DNA of 64,000 nt from positions 124,001 through 188,000 of the forward strand of contig NW_027488928.1 of NCBI RefSeq assembly GCF_050948215.1. Direction: 5' to 3'. A model generated the notes under the pieces. It did not search any database, was not told where the DNA came from, and saw only the letters and a list, made by a program, of their open reading frames with translations. Origin of the DNA: Halictus rubicundus. Taxonomy: Eukaryota > Arthropoda > Insecta > Hymenoptera > Halictidae. Position 1 is the stretch's first letter. The number at the start of each line of letters is the position of its first letter. This document shows positions 20,371 through 35,700 of this stretch, piece after piece. The position numbers and the translations under genes were made by a program.

Positions 20371-23300
20371 TAGTGTAGCATAGAGGATAGGATAGAATAG
20401 AGGATAGGATAGGATAGAGGACAGGATAGGATAGAGGATAGGTATGGATAGAGGATAGGATAGAGGATAGGATAGGATAGAGGATAGGATAGGATAGAGG
20501 ATAGGATAGGATAGAGGATATGATAGGATAGAGGATAGGATAGGATAGAGGATAGGATAGGATAGAGGATAGGATAGGATAGAGGATAGGATAGGATAGA
20601 GGATAGGATAGGATAGAGGATAGGATAGGATAGAGGATAGAGGATAGGATAGGATAGAGGATAGGATAGGATAGAGAATAGGATAGGATAGAGGATAGGA
20701 TAGGATAGAGGATAGGATAGGATAGAGGATAGGGTAGGATAGAGGATAGGATAGGATAGATGATAGGATAGGATAGAGGATAGAGGATAGGATAGGATAG
20801 AGGATAGAGGATAGGATAGGATAGAGGATAGAGGATAGGATAGGATAGAGGATAGGATAGGATAGAGGATAGGATAGGATAGAGGATAGGATAGGATAGA
20901 GGATAGGATAGGATAGAGGATAGGATAGGATAGAGGATAGGATAGGATAGAGGATAGGATAGGATAGAGGATAGGATAGGATAGAGGATAGGATAGGATA
21001 GAGGATAGGATAGGATAGAGGATAGGATGGGATAGAGGATAGGATAGGATAGAGGATAGGATAGGATAGAGGATAGTATAGGATAGAGGATAGGATAGGA
21101 TAGAGGATAGGATAGGATAGAGGATAGGATAGAGGATAGGATAGGTAATTGGATAGGATAGAGTATAGGATAAGGTAGAGGATAGGATAGGATAGAGGAT
21201 ATAATAGGATATGGGATAGTATAGGATACAGGATAGGATAGGATAGAGGATAGGATAGGATAAAGGATAGGATAGAATAGAGGATAGGATAGGATAAAGG
21301 ATTGGATAGGATAGAGGATAGGATAGGATAGAATAGGATAGAGGATAGGATAGAGGATAGGATGGAGGATAGGATAGGATAGAGGATCGGATAGAGGATC
21401 GGATAGAGGATAGGATAGGATAGAGGATAGGATAGGTAATTGGATAGCATAGAGGGTAGGATAAGGTAGAGGATAGTATAGGATAGAGGATAGGATAGGA
21501 TGGAGGATAGGATAGGGTAGAGGATAGAATTGGATAGAGGATAGTATAGAGGATAGGATAGGATAGGATAGAGGATAGGATAGGATAGAGGATAGGATAG
21601 GAAAGATGATAGGATAGGATAGAGGATAGGATAGGATAGAGGATAGGATAGGATAGAGGATAGGATAGGATAAAGGATAGTATAGGATAGAGGATAGGAT
21701 AGGATAGAGGATAGGATAGGTAATTGGATAGGATAGAGTATAGGATAAGGTAGAGGATAGGATAGGATAGAGGATATAATAGGATATGGGATAGTATAGG
21801 ATACAGGATAGGATAGGATAGAGGATAGGATAGGATAAAGGATAGGATAGACGATAGGACAGGATAGGATAGAGAATAGGATAGGATAGAGGATTGGATA
21901 GGATAGGATAGAGGATTGGATAGAGGATCGGATAGAAGATAGGATAGGATAGAGGATAGGATAGGATAGAGGATAGTATAGGATAGAGGATAGGATAGAA
22001 TAGAGGATAGGATAGGATAAAGGATAGGATAGGATAGAGGACAGAATAGGATAGGATAGACGATAGGACAGGATAGGATAGAGAATAGGATAGGATAGAG
22101 GATAGGATAGAGGATAGGATAGGATAGAGGATAGTATAGGATAGAGGATAGGATAGGATGGAGGATAGGATAGGATAGAGGATAGGATAGGATAGAGGAT
22201 ATAATAGGATTGAGGAAAGGATAGGATAGGGGATAGGATAGGATAGAGGATAGGATAGGAAAGAGGATATTATACGATAGAGGATAGGATAGGATAGAGG
22301 ATAGGATAGGATAGAGGATAGGATAGGATAGAGGATAGGATAGGATAGAGGATAGGATAGGATAGAGGATAGGATAGGATAGAGGATAGGATAGAGGATA
22401 GGATAGGTAATTGGATAGGATAGAGTATAGGATAAGGTAGAGGATAGGATAGGATAGAGGATATAATAGGATATGGGATAGTATAGGATACAGGATAGGA
22501 TAGGATAGAGGATAGGATAGGATAAAGGATAGGATAGAATAGAGGATAGGATAGGATAAAGGATTGGATAGGATAGAGGATAGGATAGGATAGAATAGGA
22601 TAGAGGATAGGATAGAGGATAGGATGGAGGATAGGATAGGATAGAGGATCGGATAGAGGATCGGATAGAGGATAGGATAGGATAGAGGATAGGATAGGTA
22701 ATTGGATAGCATAGAGGGTAGGATAAGGTAGAGGATAGTATAGGATAGAGGATAGGATAGGATGGAGGATAGGATAGGGTAGAGGATAGAATTGGATAGA
22801 GGATAGTATAGAGGATAGGATAGGATAGGATAGAGGATAGGATAGGATAGAGGATAGGATAGGATAGAGGATAGGATAGGATAGAGGATAGGATAGGATA
22901 GAGGATAGGATAGGATAGAGGATAGGATACGATAGAGGATAGGATAGGATAGAGGATAGTGTAGCATAGAGGATAGGATAGAATAGAGGATAGGATAGGA
23001 TAGAGGACAGGATAGGATAGAGGATAGGTATGGATAGAGAATAGGATAGAGGATAGGATAGGATAGAGGATAGGATAGGATAGAGGATAGGATAGGATAG
23101 AGGATATGATAGGATAGAGGATAGGATAGGATAGAGGATAGGATAGGATAGAGGATAGGATAGGATAGAGGATAGGATAGGATAGAGGATAGGATAGGAT
23201 AGAGGATAGGATAGGATAGAGGATAGAGGATAGGATAGGATAGAGGATAGGATAGGATAGAGAATAGGATAGGATAGAGGATAGGATAGGATAGAGGATA

Positions 23301-26300
23301 GGATAGGATAGAGGATAGGGTAGGATAGAGGATAGGATAGGATAGATGATAGGATAGGATAGAGGATAGAGGATAGGATAGGATAGAGGATAGAGGATAG
23401 GATAGGATAGAGGATAGAGGATAGGATAGGATAGAGGATAGGATAGGATAGAGGATAGGATAGGATAGAGGATAGGATAGGATAGAGGATAGGATAGGAT
23501 AGAGGATAGGATAGGATAGAGGATAGGATAGGATAGAGGATAGGATAGGATAGAGGATAGGATAGGATAGAGGATAGGATAGGATAGAGGATAGGATAGG
23601 ATAGAGGATAGGATGGGATAGAGGATAGGATAGGATAGAGGATAGGATAGGATAGAGGATAGTATAGGATAGAGGATAGGATAGGATAGAGGATAGGATA
23701 GGATAGAGGATAGGATAGAGGATAGGATAGGTAATTGGATAGGATAGAGTATAGGATAAGGTAGAGGATAGGATAGGATAGAGTATATAATAGGATATGG
23801 GATAGTATAGGATACAGGATAGGATAGGATAGAGGATAGGATAGGATAAAGGATAGGATAGAATAGAGGATAGGATAAGATAAAGGATTGGATAGGATAG
23901 AGGATAGGATAGGATAGAATAGGATAGAGGATAGGATAGAGGATAGGATGGAGGATAGGATAGGATAGAGGATCGGATAGAGGATCGGATAGAGGATAGG
24001 ATAGGATAGAGGATAGGATAGGTAATTGGATAGCATAGAGGGTAGGATAAGGTAGAGGATAGTATAGGATAGAGGATAGGATAGGATGGAGGATAGGATA
24101 GGGTAGAGGATAGAATTGGATAGAGGATAGTATAGAGGATAGGATAGGATAGGATAGAGGATAGGATAGGATAGAGGATAGGATAGGAAAGATGATAGGA
24201 TAGGATAGAGGATAGGATAGGATAGAGGATAGGATAGGATAGAGGATAGGATAGGATAAAGGATAGTATAGGATAGAGGATAGGATAGGATAGAGGATAG
24301 GATAGGTAATTGGATAGGATAGAGTATAGGATAAGGTAGAGGATAGGATAGGATAGAGGATATAATAGGATATGGGATAGTATAGGATACAGGATAGGAT
24401 AGGATAGAGGATAGGATAGGATAAAGGATAGGATAGAATAGAGGATAGGATAGGATAGAGGATAGGATAGGATAGGATAGAGGATTGGATAGAGGATCGG
24501 ATAGAAGATAGGATAGGATAGAGGATAGGATAGGATAGAGGATAGTATAGGATAGAGGATAGGATAGAATAAAGGATAGGATAGGATAAAGGATAGGATA
24601 GACGATAGGACAGGATAGGATAGAGAATAGGATAGGATAGAGGATAGGATAGGATAGGATAGAGGATTGGATAGAGGATCGGATAGAAGATAGGATAGGA
24701 TAGAGGATAGGATAGGATAGAGGATAGTATAGGATAGAGGATAGGATAGAATAGAGGATAGGATAGGATAAAGGATAGGATAGGATAGAGGACAGAATAG
24801 GATAGGATAGACGATAGGACAGGATAGGATAGAGAATAGGATAGGATAGAGGATAGGATAGAGGATAGGATAGGATAGAGGATAGTATAGGATAGAGGAT
24901 AGGATAGGATGGAGGATAGGATAGGATAGAGGATAGGATAGGATAGAGGATATAATAGGATTGAGGAAAGGATAGGATAGGGGATAGGATAGGATAGAGG
25001 ATAGGATAGGAAAGAGGATAGGATACGATAGAGGATAGGATAGGATAGAGGATAGGATAGGATAGAGGATAGGATAGGATAGAGGATAGGATAGGATAGA
25101 GGATAGGATAGGATAGAGGATAGGATAGAGGATAGGATAGGTAATTGGATAGGATAGAGTATAGGATAAGGTAGAGGATAGGATAGGATAGAGGATATAA
25201 TAGGATATGGGATAGTATAGGATACAGGATAGGATAGGATAGAGGATAGGATAGGATAAAGGATAGGATAGAATAGAGGATAGGATAGGATAAAGGATTG
25301 GATAGGATAGAGGATAGGATAGGATAGAATAGGATAGAGGATAGGATAGAGGATAGGATGGAGGATAGGATAGGATAGAGGATCGGATAGAGGATCGGAT
25401 AGAGGATAGGATAGGATAGAGGATAGGATAGGTAATTGGATAGCATAGAGGGTAGGATAAGGTAGAGGATAGTATAGGATACAGGATAGGATAGGATGGA
25501 GGATAGGATAGGGTAGAGGATAGAATTGGATAGAGGATAGTATAGAGGATAGGATAGGATAGGATAGAGGATAGGATAGGATAGAGGATAGGATAGGAAA
25601 GATGATAGGATAGGATAGAGGATAGGATAGGATAGAGGATAGGATAGGATAGAGGATAGGATAGGATAAAGGATAGTATAGGATAGAGGATAGGATAGGA
25701 TAGAGGATAGGATAGGTAATTGGATAGGATAGAGTATAGGATAAGGTAGAGGATAGGATAGGATAGAGGATATAATAGGATATGGGATAGTATAGGATAC
25801 AGGATAGGATAGGATAGAGGATAGGATAGGATAAAGGATAGGATAGAATAGAGGATAGGATAGGATAGAGGATAGGATAGGATAGGATAGAGGATTGGAT
25901 AGAGGATCGGATAGAAGATAGGATAGGATAGAGGATAGGATAGGATAGAGGATAGTATAGGATAGAGGATAGGATAGAATAGAGGATAGGATAGGATAAA
26001 GGATAGGATAGGATAGAGGACAGAATAGGATAGGATAGACGATAGGACAGGATAGGATAGAGAATAGGATAGGATAGAGGATAGGATAGAGGATAGGATA
26101 GGATAGATGATAGTATAGGATAGAGGATAGGATAGGATGGAGGATAGGATAGGATAGAGGATAGGATAGGATAGAGGATATAATAGGATTGAGGAAAGGA
26201 TAGGATAGGGGATAGGATAGGATAGAGGATAGGATAGGAAAGAGGATAGGATACGATAGAGGATAGGTTAGGATAGAGGATAGGATAGGATAGAGGATAG

Positions 26301-29300
26301 GATAGGATAGAGGATAGGATAGGATAGAGGATAGGATAGGATAGAGGATAGGATAGAGGATAGGATAGGTAATTGGATAGGATAGAGTATAGGATAAGGT
26401 AGAGGATAGGATAGGATAGAGGATATAATAGGATATGGGATAGTATAGGATACAGGATAGGATAGGATAGAGGATAGGATAGGATAAAGGATAGGATAGA
26501 ATAGAGGATAGGATAGGATAAAGGATTGGATAGGATAGAGGATAGGATAGGATAGAATAGGATAGAGGATAGGATAGAGGATAGGATGGAGGATAGGATA
26601 GGATAGAGGATCGGATAGAGGATCGGATAGAGGATAGGATAGGATAGAGGATAGGATAGGTAATTGGATAGCATAGAGGGTAGGATAAGGTAGAGGATAG
26701 TATAGGATAGAGGATAGGATAGGATGGAGGATAGGATAGGGTAGAGGATAGAATTGGATAGAGGATAGTATAGAGGATAGGATAGGATAGGATAGAGGAT
26801 AGGATAGGATAGAGGATAGGATAGGAAAGATGATAGGATAGGATAGAGGATAGGATAGGATAGAGGATAGGATAGGATAGAGGATAGGATAGGATAAAGG
26901 ATAGTATAGGATAGAGGTTAGGATAGGATAGAGGATAGGATAGGTAATTGGATAGGATAGAGTATAGGATAAGGTAGAGGATAGGATAGGATAGAGGATA
27001 TAATAGGATATGGGATAGTATAGGATACAGGATAGGATAGGATAGAGGATAGGATAGGATAAAGGATAGGATAGAATAGAGGATAGGATAGGATAGAGGA
27101 TAGGATAGGATAGGATAGAGGATTGGATAGAGGATCGGATAGAAGATAGGATAGGATAGAGGATAGGATAGGATAGAGGATAGTATAGGATAGAGGATAG
27201 GATAGAATAGAGGATAGGATAGGATAAAGGATAGGATAGACGATAGGACAGGATAGGATAGAGAATAGGATAGGATAGAGGATAGGATAGGATAGGATAG
27301 AGGATTGGATAGAGGATCGGATAGAAGATAGGATAGGATAGAGGATAGGATAGGATAGAGGATAGTATAGGATAGAGGATAGGATAGAATAGAGGATAGG
27401 ATAGGATAAAGGATAGGATAGGATAGAGGACAGAATAGGATAGGATAGACGATAGGACAGGATAGGATAGAGAATAGGATAGGATAGAGGATAGGATAGA
27501 GGATAGGATAGGATAGAGGATTGGATAGAGGATCGGATAGAAGATAGGATAGGATAGAGGATAGGATAGGATAGAGGATAGTATAGGATAGAGGATAGGA
27601 TAGAATAGAGGATAGGATAGGATAAAGGATAGGATAGGATAGAGGACAGAATAGGATAGGATAGACGATAGGACAGGATAGGATAGAGAATAGGATAGGA
27701 TAGAGGATAGGATAGAGGATAGGATAGGATAGAGGATAGTATAGGATAGAGGATAGGATAGGATGGAGGATAGGATAGGATAGAGGATAGGATAGGATAG
27801 AGGATATAATAGGATTGAGGAAAGGATAGAGGATAGGATAGGTAATTGGATAGGATAGAGTATAGGATAAGGTAGAGGATAGGATAGGATAGAGGATATA
27901 ATAGGATATGGGATAGTATAGGATACAGGATAGGATAGGATAGAGGATAGGATAGGATAAAGGATAGGATAGAATAGAGGATAGGATAGGATAAAGGATT
28001 GGATAGGATAGAGGATAGGATAGGATAGAATAGGATAGAGGATAGGATAGAGGATAGGATGGAGGATAGGATAGGATAGAGGATCGGATAGAGGATCGGA
28101 TAGAGGATAGGATAGGATAGAGGATAGGATAGGTAATTGGATAGCATAGAGGGTAGGATAAGGTAGAGGATAGTATAGGATACAGGATAGGATAGGATGG
28201 AGGATAGGATAGGGTAGAGGATAGAATTGGATAGAGGATAGTATAGAGGATAGGATAGGATAGGATAGAGGATAGGATAGGATAGAGGATAGGATAGGAA
28301 AGATGATAGGATAGGATAGAGGATAGGATAGGATAGAGGATAGGATAGGATAAAGGATAGTATAGGATAGAGGATAGGATAGGATAGAGGATAGGATAGG
28401 TAATTGGATAGGATAGAGTATAGGATAAGGTAGAGGATAGGATAGGATAGAGGATATAATAGGATATGGGATAGTATAGGATACAGGATAGGATAGGATA
28501 GAGGATAGGATAGGATAAAGGATAGGATAGAATAGAGGATAGGATAGGATAGAGGATAGGATAGGATAGGATAGAGGATTGGATAGAGGATCGGATAGAA
28601 GATAGGATAGGATAGAGGATAGGATAGGATAGAGGATAGTATAGGATAGAGGATAGGATAGAATAGAGGATAGGATAGGATAAAGGATAGGATAGGATAG
28701 AGGACAGAATAGGATAGGATAGACGATAGGACAGGATAGGATAGAGAATAGGATAGGATAGAGGATAGGATAGAGGATAGGATAGGATAGAGGATAGTAT
28801 AGGATAGAGGATAGGATAGGATGGAGGATAGGATAGGATAGAGGATAGGATAGGATAGAGGATATAATAGGATTGAGGAAAGGATAGGATAGGGGATAGG
28901 ATAGGATAGAGGATAGGATAGGAAAGAGGATAGGATACGATAGAGGATAGGATAGGATAGAGGATAGGATAGGATAGAGGATAGGATAGGATAGAGGATA
29001 GGATAGGATAGAGGATAGGATAGGATAGAGGATAGGATAGGATAGAGGATAGGATAGAGGATAGGATAGGTAATTGGATAGGATAGAGTATAGGATAAGG
29101 TAGAGGATAGGATAGGATAGAGGATATAATAGGATATGGGATAGTATAGGATACAGGATAGGATAGGATAGAGGATAGGATAGGATAAAGGATAGGATAG
29201 AATAGAGGATAGGATAGGATAAAGGATTGGATAGGATAGAGGATAGGATAGGATAGAATAGGATAGAGGATAGGATAGAGGATAGGATGGAGGATAGGAT

Positions 29301-29729
29301 AGGATAGAGGATCGGATAGAGGATCGGATAGAGGATAGGATAGGATAGAGGATAGGATAGGTAATTGGATAGCATAGAGGGTAGGATAAGGTAGAGGATA
29401 GTATAGGATAGAGGATAGGATAGGATGGAGGATAGGATAGGGTAGAGGATAGAATTGGATAGAGGATAGTATAGAGGATAGGATAGGATAGGATAGAGGA
29501 TAGGATAGGATAGAGGATAGGATAGGAAAGATGATAGGATAGGATAGAGGATAGGATAGGATAGAGGATAGGATAGGATAGAGGATAGGATAGGATAAAG
29601 GATAGTATAGGATAGAGGATAGGATAGGATAGAGGATAGGATAGGTAATTGGATAGGATAGAGTATAGGATAAGGTAGAGGATAGGATAGGATAGAGGAT
29701 ATAATAGGATATGGGATAGTATAGGATAC
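20190..29729 (+). repeat. 9.54-kb macro-repeat, unit 1
   Basis: The sequence from about 20190 recurs 9540 bp later and the second copy starts where this one ends, so this is a true tandem duplication. Over 20190-22671 I saw one base difference from unit 2, near 21895 (GGATTGG against GGATAGG at 31435). Relative to unit 2, about 604 bp including a B-module start is missing near 22935. Confidence 0.8.
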
Positions 29730-32700
29730 AGGATAGGATAGGATAGAGGATAGGATAGGATAGTGGATAGGATAGGATAGAGGATAGGATATGATAGAGG
29801 ATAGGATAGGATAGAGGATCGGATAGAGGCTAGGATAGGATAGAAGATAGGATTGGATAGAGGATCGGATAGAGGATACTATAGGATAGAGGATAGGATA
29901 GGATAGAGGATAGTGTAGCATAGAGGATAGGATAGAATAGAGGATAGGATAGGATAGAGGACAGGATAGGATAGAGGATAGGTATGGATAGAGGATAGGA
30001 TAGAGGATAGGATAGGATAGAGGATAGGATAGGATAGAGGATAGGATAGGATAGAGGATATGATAGGATAGAGGATAGGATAGGATAGAGGATAGGATAG
30101 GATAGAGGATAGGATAGGATAGAGGATAGGATAGGATAGAGGATAGGATAGGATAGAGGATAGGATAGGATAGAGGATAGAGGATAGGATAGGATAGAGG
30201 ATAGGATAGGATAGAGAATAGGATAGGATAGAGGATAGGATAGGATAGAGGATAGGATAGGATAGAGGATAGGGTAGGATAGAGGATAGGATAGGATAGA
30301 TGATAGGATAGGATAGAGGATAGAGGATAGGATAGGATAGAGGATAGAGGATAGGATAGGATAGAGGATAGAGGATAGGATAGGATAGAGGATAGGATAG
30401 GATAGAGGATAGGATAGGATAGAGGATAGGATAGGATAGAGGATAGGATAGGATAGAGGATAGGATAGGATAGAGGATAGGATAGGATAGAGGATAGGAT
30501 AGGATAGAGGATAGGATAGGATAGAGGATAGGATAGGATAGAGGATAGGATAGGATAGAGGATAGGATGGGATAGAGGATAGGATAGGATAGAGGATAGG
30601 ATAGGATAGAGGATAGTATAGGATAGAGGATAGGATAGGATAGAGGATAGGATAGGATAGAGGATAGGATAGAGGATAGGATAGGTAATTGGATAGGATA
30701 GAGTATAGGATAAGGTAGAGGATAGGATAGGATAGAGGATATAATAGGATATGGGATAGTATAGGATACAGGATAGGATAGGATAGAGGATAGGATAGGA
30801 TAAAGGATAGGATAGAATAGAGGATAGGATAGGATAAAGGATTGGATAGGATAGAGGATAGGATAGGATAGAATAGGATAGAGGATAGGATAGAGGATAG
30901 GATGGAGGATAGGATAGGATAGAGGATCGGATAGAGGATCGGATAGAGGATAGGATAGGATAGAGGATAGGATAGGTAATTGGATAGCATAGAGGGTAGG
31001 ATAAGGTAGAGGATAGTATAGGATAGAGGATAGGATAGGATGGAGGATAGGATAGGGTAGAGGATAGAATTGGATAGAGGATAGTATAGAGGATAGGATA
31101 GGATAGGATAGAGGATAGGATAGGATAGAGGATAGGATAGGAAAGATGATAGGATAGGATAGAGGATAGGATAGGATAGAGGATAGGATAGGATAGAGGA
31201 TAGGATAGGATAAAGGATAGTATAGGATAGAGGATAGGATAGGATAGAGGATAGGATAGGTAATTGGATAGGATAGAGTATAGGATAAGGTAGAGGATAG
31301 GATAGGATAGAGGATATAATAGGATATGGGATAGTATAGGATACAGGATAGGATAGGATAGAGGATAGGATAGGATAAAGGATAGGATAGACGATAGGAC
31401 AGGATAGGATAGAGAATAGGATAGGATAGAGGATAGGATAGGATAGGATAGAGGATTGGATAGAGGATCGGATAGAAGATAGGATAGGATAGAGGATAGG
31501 ATAGGATAGAGGATAGTATAGGATAGAGGATAGGATAGAATAGAGGATAGGATAGGATAAAGGATAGGATAGGATAGAGGACAGAATAGGATAGGATAGA
31601 CGATAGGACAGGATAGGATAGAGAATAGGATAGGATAGAGGATAGGATAGAGGATAGGATAGGATAGAGGATAGTATAGGATAGAGGATAGGATAGGATG
31701 GAGGATAGGATAGGATAGAGGATAGGATAGGATAGAGGATATAATAGGATTGAGGAAAGGATAGGATAGGGGATAGGATAGGATAGAGGATAGGATAGGA
31801 AAGAGGATATTATACGATAGAGGATAGGATAGGATAGAGGATAGGATAGGATAGAGGATAGGATAGGATAGAGGATAGGATAGGATAGAGGATAGGATAG
31901 GATAGAGGATAGGATAGGATAGAGGATAGGATAGAGGATAGGATAGGTAATTGGATAGGATAGAGTATAGGATAAGGTAGAGGATAGGATAGGATAGAGG
32001 ATATAATAGGATATGGGATAGTATAGGATACAGGATAGGATAGGATAGAGGATAGGATAGGATAAAGGATAGGATAGAATAGAGGATAGGATAGGATAAA
32101 GGATTGGATAGGATAGAGGATAGGATAGGATAGAATAGGATAGAGGATAGGATAGAGGATAGGATGGAGGATAGGATAGGATAGAGGATCGGATAGAGGA
32201 TCGGATAGAGGAGAGGATCGGATAGAGGATAGGATAGGATAGAGGATAGGATAGGTAATTGGATAGCATAGAGGGTAGGATAAGGTAGAGGATAGTATAG
32301 GATAGAGGATAGGATAGGATGGAGGATAGGATAGGGTAGAGGATAGAATTGGATAGAGGATAGTATAGAGGATAGGATAGGATAGGATAGAGGATAGGAT
32401 AGGATAGAGGATAGGATAGGATAGAGGATAGGATAGGATAGAGGATAGGATAGGATAGAGGATAGGATAGGATAGAGGATAGGATACGATAGAGGATAGG
32501 ATAGGATAGAGCATAGGATAGGATAGAGGATAGGATAGGATAGAGGATAGGATAGGATAGAGGATAGGATAGGATAGAGGATAGGATAGGATAGAGGATA
32601 GGATAGGATAGAGGATAGGATAGGATAGAGGATAGGATAGGATAGGATACAGGATTGGATAGAGGATCGGATAGAAGATAGGATAGGATAGAGGATAGGA

Positions 32701-35700
32701 TAGGATAGAGGATAGTATAGGATAGAGGATAGGATAGGATAGAGGATAGGATAGGATAGAGGATAGGATAGAGGATAGGATAGGATAGAGGATAGGATAG
32801 GATAGAGGATAGGATAGGATAGAGGATAGGATAGGTAATTGGATAGGATAGAGTGTAGGATAAGGTAGAGGATAGGATAGGATAGAGGATATAATAGGAT
32901 AGAGGATAGGATTGGATGGAGGATAGGATACGAAAGAGGATAGGATAGGATAGAGGATAGGATAGGATAGTGGATAGGATAGGATAGAGGATAGGATATG
33001 ATAGAGGATAGGATAGGATAGAGGATCGGATAGAGGATAGGATAGGATAGAGGATAGGATTGGATAGAGGATCGGATAGAGGATACTATAGGATAGAGGA
33101 TAGGATAGGATAGAGGATAGTGTAGCATAGAGGATAGGATAGAATAGAGGATAGGATAGGATAGAGGACAGGATAGGATAGAGGATAGGTATGGATAGAG
33201 AATAGGATAGAGGATAGGATAGGATAGAGGATAGGATAGGATAGAGGATAGGATAGGATAGAGGATATGATAGGATAGAGGATAGGATAGGATAGAGGAT
33301 AGGATAGGATAGAGGATAGGATAGGATAGAGGATAGGATAGGATAGAGGATAGGATAGGATAGAGGATAGGATAGGATAGAGGATAGAGGATAGGATAGG
33401 ATAGAGGATAGGATAGGATAGAGAATAGGATAGGATAGAGGATAGGATAGGATAGAGGATAGGATAGGATAGAGGATAGGGTAGGATAGAGGATAGGATA
33501 GGATAGATGATAGGATAGGATAGAGGATAGAGGATAGGATAGGATAGAGGATAGAGGATAGGATAGGATAGAGGATAGAGGATAGGATAGGATAGAGGAT
33601 AGGATAGGATAGAGGATAGGATAGGATAGAGGATAGGATAGGATAGAGGATAGGATAGGATAGAGGATAGGATAGGATAGAGGATAGGATAGGATAGAGG
33701 ATAGGATAGGATAGAGGATAGGATAGGATAGAGGATAGGATAGGATAGAGGATAGGATGGGATAGAGGATAGGATAGGATAGAGGATAGGATAGGATAGA
33801 GGATAGTATAGGATAGAGGATAGGATAGGATAGAGGATAGGATAGGATAGAGGATAGGATAGAGGATAGGATAGGTAATTGGATAGGATAGAGTATAGGA
33901 TAAGGTAGAGGATAGGATAGGATAGAGGATATAATAGGATATGGGATAGTATAGGATACAGGATAGGATAGGATAGAGGATAGGATAGGATAAAGGATAG
34001 GATAGAATAGAGGATAGGATAAGATAAAGGATTGGATAGGATAGAGGATAGGATAGGATAGAATAGGATAGAGGATAGGATAGAGGATAGGATGGAGGAT
34101 AGGATAGGATAGAGGATCGGATAGAGGATCGGATAGAGGATAGGATAGGATAGAGGATAGGATAGGTAATTGGATAGCATAGAGGGTAGGATAAGGTAGA
34201 GGATAGTATAGGATAGAGGATAGGATAGGATGGAGGATAGGATAGGGTAGAGGATAGAATTGGATAGAGGATAGTATAGAGGATAGGATAGGATAGGATA
34301 GAGGATAGGATAGGATAGAGGATAGGATAGGAAAGATGATAGGATAGGATAGAGGATAGGATAGGATAGAGGATAGGATAGGATAGAGGATAGGATAGGA
34401 TAAAGGATAGTATAGGATAGAGGATAGGATAGGATAGAGGATAGGATAGGTAATTGGATAGGATAGAGTATAGGATAAGGTAGAGGATAGGATAGGATAG
34501 AGGATATAATAGGATATGGGATAGTATAGGATACAGGATAGGATAGGATAGAGGATAGGATAGGATAAAGGATAGGATAGAATAGAGGATAGGATAGGAT
34601 AGAGGATAGGATAGGATAGGATAGAGGATTGGATAGAGGATCGGATAGAAGATAGGATAGGATAGAGGATAGGATAGGATAGAGGATAGTATAGGATAGA
34701 GGATAGGATAGAATAAAGGATAGGATAGGATAAAGGATAGGATAGACGATAGGACAGGATAGGATAGAGAATAGGATAGGATAGAGGATAGGATAGGATA
34801 GGATAGAGGATTGGATAGAGGATCGGATAGAAGATAGGATAGGATAGAGGATAGGATAGGATAGAGGATAGTATAGGATAGAGGATAGGATAGAATAGAG
34901 GATAGGATAGGATAAAGGATAGGATAGGATAGAGGACAGAATAGGATAGGATAGACGATAGGACAGGATAGGATAGAGAATAGGATAGGATAGAGGATAG
35001 GATAGAGGATAGGATAGGATAGAGGATAGTATAGGATAGAGGATAGGATAGGATGGAGGATAGGATAGGATAGAGGATAGGATAGGATAGAGGATATAAT
35101 AGGATTGAGGAAAGGATAGGATAGGGGATAGGATAGGATAGAGGATAGGATAGGAAAGAGGATAGGATACGATAGAGGATAGGATAGGATAGAGGATAGG
35201 ATAGGATAGAGGATAGGATAGGATAGAGGATAGGATAGGATAGAGGATAGGATAGGATAGAGGATAGGATAGAGGATAGGATAGGTAATTGGATAGGATA
35301 GAGTATAGGATAAGGTAGAGGATAGGATAGGATAGAGGATATAATAGGATATGGGATAGTATAGGATACAGGATAGGATAGGATAGAGGATAGGATAGGA
35401 TAAAGGATAGGATAGAATAGAGGATAGGATAGGATAAAGGATTGGATAGGATAGAGGATAGGATAGGATAGAATAGGATAGAGGATAGGATAGAGGATAG
35501 GATGGAGGATAGGATAGGATAGAGGATCGGATAGAGGATCGGATAGAGGATAGGATAGGATAGAGGATAGGATAGGTAATTGGATAGCATAGAGGGTAGG
35601 ATAAGGTAGAGGATAGTATAGGATACAGGATAGGATAGGATGGAGGATAGGATAGGGTAGAGGATAGAATTGGATAGAGGATAGTATAGAGGATAGGATA

